A DNA stretch of 23,079 nt from Apostichopus californicus (GCA_020650975.1 JAIPMN010000187.1:1-23079); one strand, 5' to 3'; positions 1-11,448 are shown, numbered from the stretch's first letter. Numbers and translations are program-made. Notes: a model not told the origin generated them from the letters alone.

Positions 1-1613
1 ATATAAAGTTGCATATTCACGAAACTCTACGTTAAGAGAGAACATTTGCCATGAAGAAACCACACACCACCTATACTTCGATACACTTAGCCCCTGAAGA
101 AGTTCCTACTAGGATCGAAAAGTCGTGATGTCTAACGTTTATATATTGAAATTACAGCAAAACATATCTAGATGTAGAAAGAAGTTGTTGAGATGGTGTT
201 TTCAACTAAAATAATATTTTTTCATACGAGTGTTACATCTTCTGCCACCGGAATATCCCTTTTTAAAATCTGGAAGCAATAAAGACGACCTTTGCCCTTT
301 CCTCCTATTTTTTCTTTCCTCCAACTGTAACAGATCGTCCACAACAAAACAAATAATGGACCTGATCGATCGTTTCAATCAATAGACAATTTCCCGTTCC
401 TTGGAAACTAAACGAGTAACCGAATTAAGTCTTCACTTCTTAATCACATACATGTTGCATATATGTAGACCGCTTGGCCACCTTTACTACCATACAATTA
501 ATTACATGCTGACTTGTTTTGGATACCCTTAAGAATCTCAAACGACGAAAACACTAACTCGGCTTTTATTTGATGCTGTAAAACCTCCAAGGTCCATTCC
601 TATCTATAAGTTAAGGAAGTGACGAAATCGCTTTTCAGATTAGTTGCACGTGTCCATATTGCATATGAAGATAAGCTGGCCTCTATAGAGTGCCCGTAAC
701 TAATTTCAATTCGAGATAAGTTTCAATGCATGCAATCATATATGTATATATATTTATGGATGTGCAGGGTATACGCAACATTTCAGTTCTTTTGTTTCTA
801 CAGGTTCTTTGTTCTATTGTATCGTGCACTTCATTAGCAAACTCGACAAATTATTCAATAGAACTTTTCAATTTTATCGGCAATTTGGGTCATTTCTTGA
901 ATTGGGAGTCCAACGGTGAATGTGTCAGTTTTAATGGACTTGTCATCACAAGAAAATAAATGAGAAATTTGTGGAATAATTAACGAATACACTTTTATTA
1001 AAAGTAAAAGAAGAGGGAAAAAAAGCATTTGTTTCTAAACACAACAGCTGCTATTTTTTTTTGGACAATGGTAAATATATAGGTTGTCTTGTGTGTTACA
1101 AAGACACCAAGATACCACTAAGGTATAACCGTTTTCTATGGAACGGTGCGTTTTGTAATCTAGTGGTAAGCCAGCGCCTTTGGTAAATTTCAGCTGAAAG
1201 TGGTGAACTAAACTGAACTTCACAACCCTAGCCTTTATACCCCCTCCCCCCTCTAATCCCTTCCCCTTTCCACTTATCCTTCCCCATAATCGCTGAATTA
1301 AAAGATTTATAGGGTCATGATCATTCAATTGTGTCAGTGATGCCTAAGCCCAAACTTACTGTATCAATGGTGCAAATTCACCTTGTATAACAATATGGTT
1401 GATACAACGTAACTTAAAGTGCCACTTTTCTACCTCCGAAAATCACCAGATGAAATATATAGGCCTGCTTGTTATATAGTGCACATACAAGATAGATACT
1501 AGAGTACCGTATGTGCCTTCACATAGACCTGACGAGGGATATCGACTCGCTGGCTACATTCCGTCGGTCCGAGGTGAATCAGGGGGACCGAGAAACTATA
1601 TGGTACAGACTTT
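1..1613. other. Intergenic, no firm gene
   Basis: AT-rich DNA. The only exon-like item is a short open stretch at 804-959 preceded by a good acceptor (CTTTTGTTTCTACAG), too weak to call as a gene. A pyrimidine-rich block lies at 1238-1285. Nothing else supported. Confidence 0.6.
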
Positions 1614-1892
1614 TAGTACGAATACAACAGTATATATAGTACGACAGCATGAGTACGACAGTATCATAGTACGAGTACGCAGTGTGAGTACGACAGCTTG
1701 AGTATACGAGTACAACAGCATTTGTACGAGTACGACAGTATGAGTACAACAGCATAAGTACGAGTACAACAGCATAAGTACGAGTACAACAGCATAAGTA
1801 CGAGTACAACAGCATGAGTACGAGTACAACAGCATGAGTACGAGTACAACAGTATGAGTACGAGTACAACAGTATGAGTACGAGTACAACAG
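1614..1892. repeat. 20-bp minisatellite
   Basis: Seven near-perfect tandem units of AGCATAAGTACGAGTACAAC occupy 1751-1890. They differ only at AGCATA/AGCATG/AGTATG. Before them, 1614-1750 holds degenerate units (AGTACGACAGCATG and similar, with partial deletions). Variants are ordered along the array (CATA, then CATG, then TATG), as expected from stepwise duplication. Because 20 is not a multiple of 3 and the unit has no minus-strand stops, all three minus frames stay open for about 95-100 codons; these are not genes. Confidence 0.9.
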
Positions 1893-3650
1893 GTTGCTAT
1901 GCTATAGAAGACGAGTACGGACTCACTTGGAGTCTGTTTTGTATGGTATAAAGAATAATGTATTCTCATTTCAATAATATACTTGTTCTCAATTTAATAG
2001 ATATACCTATACTCATTGTTCTGAATTTTTTTTTAGAACGCCCATGAGTATATAATACAATGGATTTATGACAACATAATTGTAACCGGGATCCTTCCTG
2101 GCCATCAAAGCCACTGTGTGCACGACTAAGAAGGATAAAACTTCGCTCAACTGGTACTCTCATACCGTAACCACGTGTTGATGAGGATGTTAGTCTATAT
2201 GACATTGTTTGTCTCAAGCATTGCATCGCAAGATACTATGGTACACACCAGAGATCAGGTTTACAATAAATATCAAACCTATGTTATGTATGATCTGGTA
2301 ACTACACCGGTCTAAGATTATTTATGGCTTCTAGGAAACTCAGATTGACGGTAGGCCGCATTCACTGCGTGCATGGTGAATTAGTTGTTGTGGTCAGAAT
2401 GAGTAGATTAACCCACTTGTTGATTATTAATAAAGCTTAATCTGTAAGCTAAAGCTCACCGATAGTGTATCGGTCTACTACCTAAAATAGTAAGCTTATA
2501 GCTATGTGTATACACAAAGAAGTTAAAATATATGCCAGGGTTGTGTAGGATTACGTGGTTATATCTATAGGCGAAGTGTATATAGTAAAGAAGATTTGTC
2601 TACATTGTAAAATCATGAATAAAGTTTACCACTTCTAATAAGACATCTGTGGTTGCCTGCATGTCTACTGTTAACATACAGTATATTGTGTTGTTAAATT
2701 AGTCAAACTTTAAGCAGTAAATATACTATTCCACGTCCTGATCAACTTCTGATTCCTGTTTGTTGACATTGTGTTTGTTAAGAAACCTCACAATTGCATG
2801 TCATTGTATCGTCCCCGGTAAATTTCTATTGACAAAAATCGTCAGATTCAGCATATACAATACAATTTTTCCTCCTGAGGTTGCTACATCAAAATTCGCT
2901 CAGAAATGTCCGTTTGGTTAATTAACTCGATCAATCAATCTATCACCATCGACAGCAATGACTCAAACAAAGCTATATTTATTTTATATTACCTTTCCTA
3001 TTGTGCCAACATGAATAACTCCTCGCCGTTGTCTTTAACCCACTTTAACCGACCCCCCCCCCCTCCACCCCCTTTTCCCTTTCGATGAAAGTCACCATGA
3101 ACAAAGCAATCTGCTAAAGGTGTGCAACTGACAGCTCTACACAACTTTTCGAGAAAAAAATCGTCAAATAATTGCTTAAGTTTTGGTGAAAATACCGCCA
3201 TAGCAAACTTACCTTTGAAACTTACATATACACCGACGCAATGGCTTTGTAGAAGGAACTTTTTAGAGGACTTTTTTAATCTATAATACCAGACCAGACG
3301 AACAAAGATATACTTACCATGTGGATCGTAAAAAATCGAATTCTTAGAAAGAAGCATTTGTACAAACGCAAACAAGTTTTGTATTCCCCGGTGTTGTGTT
3401 TGATATTCACACCATTCAGAGGTCCTTTGTTGTATCTCAACACATCAACCAACTGTTTTATTTGAATCAATTATTTGTGGGGTTAACTGAGGTCTTTCCT
3501 ATGCAAAAAGGAGCTACTTGGAGAGGGTTGGGGACGGGGGGAGAGTTAATACTTTAAATGAACCAGTACACACCAGTATACTGGTTTCAATGTTAGCAAG
3601 GCTTGCGGAGATCAACTAACTCAGTAACTTCACTATCCGCAAGATTTATC

Positions 3651-3690
3651 ATTCATGTACTCTTAAGATTTTACATTCATGTACTCTTAA
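3651..3690. repeat. Short tandem duplication, 24-bp period
   Basis: ATTCATGTACTCTTAA occurs at 3651 and again at 3675, separated by GATTTTAC. Recent enough to be identical over the core. Confidence 0.75.
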
Positions 3691-4489
3691 TAGCTCATTA
3701 AGTTTACTTTAGTGATGGGAAGGTCCGTTCCTGCGTGTTTCTTTAATTGGAGATTAGCATAGAATTTACAATACACGCTACAGTTAATGTTAACATGAAG
3801 TTTATAATAATAGAAACTTGACAAAACTGCCTCGGTTATACTGAAAATTATCAATTAAAGACTATGTATTGTATGAATCCCAAACGCTTCTTTTTCATTT
3901 CTTGTTTTTAAGCTTATCTTGTTGAATAAGACTTAAAATATGCTGAATGACCTTTTGGCCAAAATTGTCTGATGGTCTATGGAAATATCTGGTCAAACTT
4001 CTGTTAGTTTAACCCAGGACTTAAAGGCCTTAGATGTCGATTGTATTATATACATGTGCCTGAATATTTGCGTTTGACTTTTAAATAAAAACCTCAAATT
4101 AAAACGTTTGTCTTTCAAGTAGCCAGGTTAACCACAATATCAACAGTAGCCGTTTAGAACACACTAACCGCATACCGGACGTACACACAGACATGGATAG
4201 ACATGGAAGATGAAAATTAACTAACAAACACCTGTTACAAAAGTGAACCTTCTAAGCCCAAGTTCACAAATATCGTACAAATAGAAACACAAACACGGCT
4301 ATAAGAAATAGGGAGAAAATTGCATCTTTTCTTGCTATCTAAAGAACAGTTGTTGCGGTCAAAGCTTTCCCATAATAAATTTTGGATTTGCTCAATCAAG
4401 GGTGCTAAGAAAGTTCATATTTATTCTTAATAAGGCCTGTGTTGTAGACTGTTGGTTAACCGAAAGCCCACGTTGCGGTGGTTGAGTGA

Positions 4490-4502
4490 GGGGGGGGGGG
4501 GG
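4490..4502. repeat. G13 homopolymer tract
   Basis: The one long pure G run on the plus strand, followed by GACGGGACGAAGGTGAGGG. Almost all the other long tracts are C on this strand. Confidence 0.9.
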
Positions 4503-5042
4503 ACGGGACGAAGGTGAGGGAGAGGATTGTTGGACCAGAATCAGTAGTAACTTTACGAAATATGGCAACGGACGTGATCTGTGCACGTTTATGGACTAAT
4601 TGGAATCTAACAAAACGAGATTGGATATCGTAACACATTATACATCAATTAGAGTAAAGTCTTTATTTTAGTAGAGCGCCACCTATTAATATCTCTTGAA
4701 TGACTTTCTAGATTTTTGAAGTTCACTCAGTGAATGAAAGCAATTTGAAATTCAGTTACGTAAACTGGATATTGTTACTAGAATGGGAGTCGGGGTTGAA
4801 TACCTCTAAGACAATTTATCATACTCACGTTAATCTTCATGCCATATTTCCACGGGCCCTTTAATTGACCATAATGGCCACGGGCTGTATAGTTCACACC
4901 CGGCCCATCCCCTTATCATGAAGCCTAACTGTGACCGTATGGTCATGACTATATATGAGGTCAAGTCCCAGGCAAAATATGCTACACCAATATCTGAACG
5001 AAAAAAGGTCGAGGAAGCGTTATTTGCGTCGTATTTCTGCCA

Positions 5043-5092
5043 TTATTGTAAAATTCTGAGCCTATAGTTATTGTAAAATTCTGAGCCTATAT
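5043..5092. repeat. Perfect 25-bp tandem duplication
   Basis: TTATTGTAAAATTCTGAGCC with its continuation TATA occurs twice back to back (5043-5067 and 5068-5092), identical except at the last base. A single recent local duplication. Confidence 0.8.
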
Positions 5093-6941
5093 ATAGTTCA
5101 CTATATTTGCTTTAATTATTCAACTGTATATATACAGTTTCGGAGACCCCGCCAGATCTGTTTAACAGAGCACGGAATGGGACAGGCATTGTCAAATGTC
5201 TTTGTGTCTTAGTTCTTTACGAACAAACGCATACCTCGCATGCATAAGACTTTCAAGTGTGTTTCAAAAGGGAAGTTCAAATTGTCAATCGTTCTTAAAG
5301 GAAGGACCAATTGAGGGCTTTGTCTCTAACCTTCCGGACTAATAGTAGATTAGTTTATACGTCACAATTTCCCGCCTTTTTCAGACGAGGCTGAGTGACT
5401 GTAGTTAAAAGGAGTTGATAATGACAACCAATACCTCACATCCAGCCAATTTAAATTTGGAACTACACTCTACACAAAACCGGCGTGCAGGGGACTGCGA
5501 GGGGAAAGTCCCGACCAAATCCAACTAGCAGTTTCGTTACGATGTTATTTTAGTTTGAAGATACTAGTGTAGCCCGGTTTCGTTTTAACTACTTCTATTG
5601 AGAGAGACTGTTGTAAATGCTTCCTGATTATACAATGAAGTGATCTGTTGATTGAGCGATATATCAAAGCGATTGACGCCTACTTTTTGCGTTATGTATT
5701 TTAATGAAAGTGAAAATTCTGGTAACATTTGAATGAAAAGGAAACATACGAGCAGACGAGAGCCGTGTGCGCATGTACTGCGTTAGTGCATGTAGCTTGT
5801 GGGGGCTGATATTTCCTTATGCTTTATGCTATGTGATAGTTATATAACTTATTTTCAGCATTGGCAATGCTAGAAATGACGCACACCTCCCCCCTGCCTG
5901 AAAAACAAAAGTAGTGTGCTCGCTCCTAAATTTATCGTTAACCGGTACAATTTTGATGGTTTAACAAGTAAACCCGTTAATCTTTTTTTTTAGTTTATAG
6001 TTAAACCGGTTAATTCTCTGGAAAGTTAGCCGGGAGTTGCAGACCGAAGGAGAGCCAAGTATGGCCACGGGGGAAAATATGTCACCGAACCCCTCTTCAT
6101 TTTCCCCTTGAATTTATTATGACACTTACCACCGATTATAATTTCATCCAGCATTTCCCAGGCCTCTGAAATTTTCTCCATTCCCCCACCCCAACCCCAC
6201 CCCTTGCCACAACCCCACCCCCTTTCCCCCACTTCAATCGCGGCAATACTGCGAACCTCATCGGTTCGTTCGGAAGATGCCGCCTTTTGCCGTGTTCAGT
6301 TTCCCTTCATGAATGGCGTTAGGGTGAAAAGTTCACTCATTTTAATGTATATAGTCTATACACATCATGGTATAATTCACAATAACTCTAAACATTTTCT
6401 CAAAATAGAAACTTTGAGAAACTAATCTCTAGCAGTCATAATGTGATGAAAGCAAACACCCATGAAACTGATCTCTCTGGTTTGTATACACTACTTATGC
6501 CGTTACTGATAACTACCTCTTTCGGATGATATATGTATATATAGTTTTCAAACAAAGACAACTTTGGAACCCTCGCTGATATTTTATGGGTACAGCTATG
6601 AATCACCATTTTCCAAGAAGAAGTCTTTTCAGGCCTCGATGGAAGCAATTATTAGCGTAACCTTCAGGTGAACCTGTTTCTACAGTTTGATCAATAAAAC
6701 AAAGGAACTTAGGATTTAATACCTTTTCCTGTATAAACTCTCGATTTCCGATGTTCCCAAAAATGTTACCATACATAATACTGGACTTTGTCAAGTAACT
6801 AAGTAAGCTCAGAACAGGGAGCTGTTTAGAATGGTACTTCAGTGCAGTCGGAAGTTAAACACAGGGGGTTATAGTGACAACCAACAGTTAACGGCCTTCG
6901 TATTTTATAGAGGGAAGGGGACGTCAATGCGTCATAACTAA

Positions 6942-6951
6942 ATGTAGTACG
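6942..6951. repeat. Left target-site duplication of the U2-headed element
   Basis: ATGTAGTACG, identical to the copy at 7144-7153. Its last two bases can also be read as the CG of the U2 5' end, so the exact boundary is ambiguous by 1-2 nt. Confidence 0.75.
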
Positions 6952-7143
6952 CTTCTCGGCCTTTTGGCTAAGTTCATGTGTAGTATCTGTTCCCTTTCGA
7001 GGGGAATGGTGATGCACACCTGACGATGATCACACAGTCACAGTCCCGATGCAAGGGGACTGGGGCTGAGAGCGGATCAGTCGTTCGGTAGTTTGGTTTT
7101 CGTGCCCAGGTTCTTTCCTGGGCGACTTTTTCTTAAAAAGTAT
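6952..7143 (+). mobile_element. U2 snRNA-headed SINE-like retroelement, flanked by target-site duplication
   Basis: The 5' end, from about 6950 to 6993, matches the first ~44 nt of U2 snRNA with about two mismatches, including GCTTCTCGGCCTTTTGGCTA and the branch-point-pairing GTGTAGTA. U2 identity then stops and a different body follows. The body forms hairpins: TTCCC/GGGAA (about 6991-7007), CAGTCCC/GGGACTG (about 7042-7063) and GCCCAGG/CCTGGGC (about 7106-7125), and ends in CTTTTTCTTAAAAAG. A 10-bp direct repeat, ATGTAGTACG, sits at both ends (6942-6951 and 7144-7153). This shows that head and body moved together by retrotransposition. It has no coding capacity and depends on a LINE. It is not a functional U2 gene, since the Sm site and 3' stem-loops are absent. 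snRNA-headed SINEs (SINEU type) are known in crocodilians; the family here is unidentified. Confidence 0.8.
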
Positions 7144-7153
7144 ATGTAGTACG
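7144..7153. repeat. Right target-site duplication of the U2-headed element
   Basis: Exact second copy of ATGTAGTACG immediately after the element's A/T-rich 3' end. Confidence 0.75.
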
Positions 7154-7726
7154 TACAACATAACATGCAACTTGTATTGTTTAGAAACAATATCAGGGTG
7201 AAACCACCATTTTGAAATGAGGGACAGGGAATGAAGATACGTTGTCCGGGGGAAGGATTGCCCCTCCCTTTCCCCAAAAATGGGTAAAATGGAGGGTGCA
7301 GACCTGCAAAACGGTGCTATATTTTGCAACTCTTGGAAACCATTTCGATGAATTTTCGACAAAGTTCTACCGCATACAATTTTTTTTTTATATTTATGCA
7401 GTTTACTCTAAAGGTCCTTTTTGTTATATTGTGTCTGCCAGTTGGGGAGGGGGTTCCCCTGAGTTTATTCTGGGGAGGACCAGACAGTAAATATGTGGTT
7501 GCGCCCTCCTTCCCAATGGCAATGAATCTGAATGTTGTGCTTCAGAAAATTACGTAATATTCATGTGTGTCATTTTATTTCGTGTTGATCTATAATGAAA
7601 CAGATTTGTATTAAGTTTCAATACGACCTTTTAAAATATCTGTATCTGAACTTCTAACGTTAAGAAGTTTCGAGGTCCAGATTCTATTAAAGGGTAGATT
7701 ATTCTAAGGTTCTCGTAATACACATT

Positions 7727-7833
7727 TGACGATGACCACACAGTCACAGTCCCGATGTAAGGAGACTGGGGTGAGCATGGACCAGTTTGGTAGTTTGGTT
7801 TTCGACGTGCCCAGATTCTTTTCTAGAAAAGTA
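7727..7833 (+). mobile_element. Second copy of the same SINE body, without the U2 head
   Basis: Begins TGACGATGACCACACAGTCA and parallels the body of the 6952-7143 element through GGTAGTTTGGTTTTCG and GTGCCCAGATTCTTT. It differs by scattered substitutions and small indels. The sequence upstream of about 7712 shows no U2 similarity, so it is either 5' truncated or belongs to a headless subfamily. The second hairpin is degraded. No clear flanking duplication was found. Confidence 0.75.
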
Positions 7834-10318
7834 CCACGCATTTCCTACCTTACCTTCTTCGCATTGTAAGACTTGCGACTAACATTTTGGTCATAAGTGA
7901 GCGTTTTGAGGAAGATTACCAGCTTGTTGCACCTTTTCGATTGCGGTGTGGCAGTACAGACGGACACCGGTGATCTAACTGAATCTGTTGTAGACTGCAA
8001 TATATCATCTTAGAAATAAAACGCATTTTGGAGAAAAGCATTAATTTATTGCACCTTTCGTTGCTGGTCACGTTCCTTTGGGGTACAAGAGAACGGACTG
8101 ACGTTCCGCTCCCCCTGACAAAAAAATTGTTTGGTGAAATACGTGGGGTGTCCTCCCAGAGTGACAGTCTGTACGTGTTCACCGTTTCCTCCTCGTACAC
8201 TAACTAGTATTGACAAAGCTGGTCGACTTCATTGTTCGGTCGTTGAAGTACAACCCCCCCCCCCCAAGGCGAATGGTATAGCCTACTTGAAGCACCCAAC
8301 AAAGATAATACGCATTCCTTCGCAGTCAGACGGATAGTATGTATGGAATGTAGACAGGACGTAACTACTTCAGTGATGTAGTTCGAAAGCACAAAGGCGT
8401 ATGTACCACGTGATTGACTTCCCGCGAAAACTTTCTATCGGTGATTGCCAAGCAGCGACTGGAACAAAGCAACCCACGTAAAACATGATACTAAAACAAA
8501 CCAAAACACAAATTTTACTTTCTTAGCTGTCTTTTTTTTATTTTCAGTAAACCAACAACAGCCCGTTTTTAAATGATAAAAAAAAGGTTGTATTCGGCTC
8601 AAAATGTAGGGAAATGATGCAAAATATATGATGGAAAATATGATGAAGACATTTCTGGCAAAAAACCCTTTGTTTAAACATGTAAATGCTACGGAACGTA
8701 GTTACGTAATGACACCCAGTCGGGACTTACTTAGATGAACAATGGGACAGTATTGTGTTATAGCTGCATACGGAAATGGCACTTTTATATAATTACGGTT
8801 TTAGCAATTATGTTACTTCTTTAAAGAATATTTTATGGAAGAAATGTTAAATGAAAATTTAAGTAGCCTTAACCAGAATCTTAAGTTTGAAAGGGTAGAC
8901 CAAATATGGAGCTGCTCTTGAATTAATACATACGATAATGGATTGTATGATAACGTACGGGGCATGGAAACGAAGGTCCAGCCCCTTAAAAGGTACCTGC
9001 GATTTTTGCTGGTCGCCATAACTAAACGTGTCCTAGAACTGAGGGTCAAATGAGATGTTAAATTGGATTCTAAATTGGAAATAACTGACCTTGGTCCCTG
9101 GTCTATTTTATTTTCCTTAGTATTTGAAGTCCATGCAACATCACAGCATTCTCTAGTTTGTAGGACAACACTACACAAAACATTCAAGTTCTGAAACCAT
9201 AACATATTCACATTTTCTGCTACATTTTGAAAGTATTTTACTATTTTAACTCTAACTAGTCTTTAACCAGTCGTTCCCTGCAATAACTAATGCAGGTTAG
9301 AACAACATGGAGGGGATGGGGATGACTTAGAGGGTTATAAATCGTTTACTATGTGCATTTTCAACAACCAAACTTCTTAATGTAACCCTGCTGGTGTCAT
9401 TCTATCGTTTCACCACTCTACACCAAAACTCTATATTACACTAGCTTTTGAGGTAGTGACACTTCTAATTAGAAGTACTTATAAACAAAGTTTGATCATG
9501 ACATTTAATGTAATTCAATCAAAATATACATCATCGTTAAAAACTTAATAGAGCAGTGCTTTCATCTTAAAATGAAACAGATTCGGAAAACTTTTTTCAA
9601 AGTAGTCATACCCCCCCACCAAAAAACTGCTTCATATATTACTCCTCAATCATCCTCAAAATCACTTTTTTCAAAGAACAATATCAAAGTTTGAATAACT
9701 AGAACTTTGACAACATTTGCAAACACTATTAACTTTTGCTTAACTATAAAATCTTTATAGAATGAAATAGAAAAGTTATAATATGGATGCCCAGGTTTGG
9801 TTCTTAAGGTACCAAAGTAATAATGAATGCATATTGCATGGATAAAGGAATAAAAAATTGTTTAAACAATTTGATACTTTTGCTCTCTGAAGTTGTTCTG
9901 TTCTACCAAGAAAATTCATAGACAAAAAAATTGTTATTGATGATACAATATTGAAGCAACAATAAGTGTCGGGTTGCAGTTCCCCATCCCCCCCCCCCCT
10001 CCTCCCCCATTCCTATGACAGATCTGAGTAATTACATACAGTTGGATCCATGTAGAAATCTACATGTATCCTCTTCTCAACATAAACTAAAAAAAATTCT
10101 TCAATAAGCCCGCTTTATGATGGACCTTCAACGGTTAAACTTTCAATTCGAATACAAATGTGTTGTGTACTAGTATATAAAAAAAATGAGGGGGAGAAAG
10201 TAAGATTTTCTTCAAAAGCCATGCAGATGAAAAAGAAATAGTGTACAGGCTCTTTTAAGTATAGATTTAAAAAAAAAAAAAAAGATTATGCCAAAAAAAG
10301 GAAAAGTTATTTACATAC
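7834..10318. other. Intergenic, downstream of MYC
   Basis: AT-rich, with C tracts at 8254-8265 and 9988-9999 and an E-box next to an E2F-like site at 8407-8428. A 132-codon open frame (8813-9211, minus) has no family resemblance that I can see and AT-driven composition. A14 and other A runs at 10268-10283. No gene called. Confidence 0.6.
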
Positions 10319-10324
10319 TTTAAT
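10319..10324 (-). terminator. Candidate polyadenylation signal ATTAAA
   Basis: ATTAAA on the minus strand about 460 nt after the MYC stop, followed downstream by CTTTTCCTTTTTTT and a long T run (10261-10300 on the plus strand), a U-rich context suited to cleavage and polyadenylation. No AATAAA lies closer to the stop; the next one I see is near 9110. Confidence 0.35.
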
Positions 10325-10780
10325 AAGTCAATTGGAAGCAGGGCACAACCCATTTCGCTCTCTGTAAAATTTAACAAAAATTCAGTATAAATCTTTCCGT
10401 TTTTCTTCTCAAATTAGACCATCTCTTTTTAACTTTTCTTTCTTTATATAAAATACACATTGCAACAGACCAAGTGATAACAGTATTTTCTACAAAAAAA
10501 CAACGAAAGAAAATGAAAAAATTTACAGAACTGTACAAAGAATCATGGGAAGAACACACTTTTTTTTGTCTCCCTGTCAGATGGGCCTGCCCATTTCCCA
10601 CGCTCAAATAGATCTCTCTCTCTCTGTTGTACACGGTACACATGGGAGCTATCCCTAACTTTCACAAACCTCTCAGCTGCTTGAAACAACATTACAACAT
10701 CCATACCTTTCTACATATACAAAGTGGTTATAATTTATACACTGAACACTAACACCGGTGGTGTTCCCAAACACACTGCT
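10319..10780 (-). other. MYC 3'UTR (candidate)
   Basis: Runs from the stop codon to a possible polyadenylation signal. It contains an AG microsatellite (plus-strand TCTCTCTCTCT near 10613-10626), one ATTTA motif (minus strand near 10385) of the kind found in unstable mRNAs, and several A/T runs. No other gene is visible in it. The 3' end is not proven. Confidence 0.4.
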
Positions 10781-11448
10781 TCACCGTTGCCTCAACTGCC
10801 TGAGCCGGGCTAACAGTTCCTTGTGCCGTCGGGCCTGAATGTCCTTCTCCTGAGCTAACTTATTGTGATCCTTTCTCAGTGACATAACATAGGTCCTTGA
10901 TTTTTCTAAAATGACTACTTTGGAGGCACGTTCCTTTGATTCAAGCTCTGGGATGCGATCTCGTAACCTAAAGAACGCACTGCGGAGGTCTTCTCTTCGC
11001 TTCCTTTCCAAAACATTGTGATTGACTCTCTTGTCACAGTCTTCAGAGTCTGATGCTGAGTGGCTACCACTTTGACTAGAACACCTGCTACTGTTTTTAC
11101 TACTACCACGGCTACTTGCTGGGTTGTACATGCTACCGAGACCCCTCGATTTTGGATCCCACGATTCCAACGCATTCTTTAGAGCTATGGGATTTACTCC
11201 TTCGTTCATCCTCTTTCTCTTCACCAGACTGTGCGATAGTGATGAACTCTTGCTGCGCTTTAGTGACCTACTCAGTTTGCTCAAGTGTTTGGGACCTGGT
11301 TTAGCGTAATCATGCTCTGGATTAGACACCTCGTACATCCGCCTGTGTTTGTGCTTGTGAGAGTCCTTCTTGGTGGTGGAAGAAGACCTTTTCTTTTCCT
11401 CAGGAGTGCTCTCGATGGTTGCTATGGTGACAACATCAATTTCTTCTT
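10781..11448 (-). CDS. MYC: MYC coding exon 3: box III, basic region and bHLH-leucine zipper (residues 209-430)
   Basis: Starts after a long pyrimidine tract ending CTTTAG and supplies AA to complete Glu209. It opens with EEEIDVVTI, the MYC box III signature, then a Lys/His/Ser-rich stretch. HDYAKP (254-259) is a probable box IV by comparison with HNYAAP in human MYC. VKRKR (284-288) is a likely nuclear localisation signal. A Ser-rich acidic run ending SDSED (about 341-345, CK2-like) precedes the basic region HNVLERKRR, whose His352, Glu356 and Arg360 are the E-box-contacting residues of the family. Helix-loop-helix features include FFRLRDRIPEL and KVVILEKS. The zipper has heptad positions Leu399, Leu406, Gln413, Leu420 and Leu427, the middle one being Gln instead of Leu. 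The protein stops with LRQLRQR at TGA (10783-10781). MAX is the expected partner. The first ATG within the exon (11338) is internal and is not the start. Confidence 0.96.

Larger units (their letters stand above)
1893..6941. other. Intergenic, no gene recognised
   Basis: AT-rich sequence with two short tandem duplications, the C11 and G13 tracts, and a G/C-rich imperfect hairpin near 5488-5516 (GGGACT/AGTCCC). Open frames crossing C tracts (for example 2998-3375, minus) are low complexity. A C-rich stretch lies at 6183-6230. Confidence 0.6.

Noticed and set aside
1155..1185. tRNA-like A-box (TAGTGGTAAGCC)
   Set aside because: No B-box at the proper distance and no cloverleaf, so neither a tRNA nor a provable tRNA-derived SINE.
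1579..1969. Three overlapping minus-strand open frames rich in Tyr/Ser/Cys/Val
   Set aside because: All are translations of the 20-bp minisatellite in its three frames; there is no independent coding evidence.
2998..3375. 125-codon minus-strand open frame
   Set aside because: It ends in a poly-Gly stretch made by the C11 tract, has no recognisable domain and no exon signals.
6950..7143. Functional U2 snRNA gene
   Set aside because: Only the first ~44 nt match U2. The Sm site, stem-loops III and IV and the 3' end are missing, and the locus is bounded by a target-site duplication.
7030..7362. 110-codon minus-strand open frame
   Set aside because: Mostly antisense of the U2-headed retroelement body.
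8813..9211. 132-codon minus-strand open frame
   Set aside because: AT-rich, no motif or family resemblance, no promoter or splice context. Plausible chance frame in low-stop sequence.
10915..11309. Open frames overlapping MYC exon 3 on both strands
   Set aside because: Shadow frames of the bHLH-zipper exon. The MYC frame carries all recognisable motifs.
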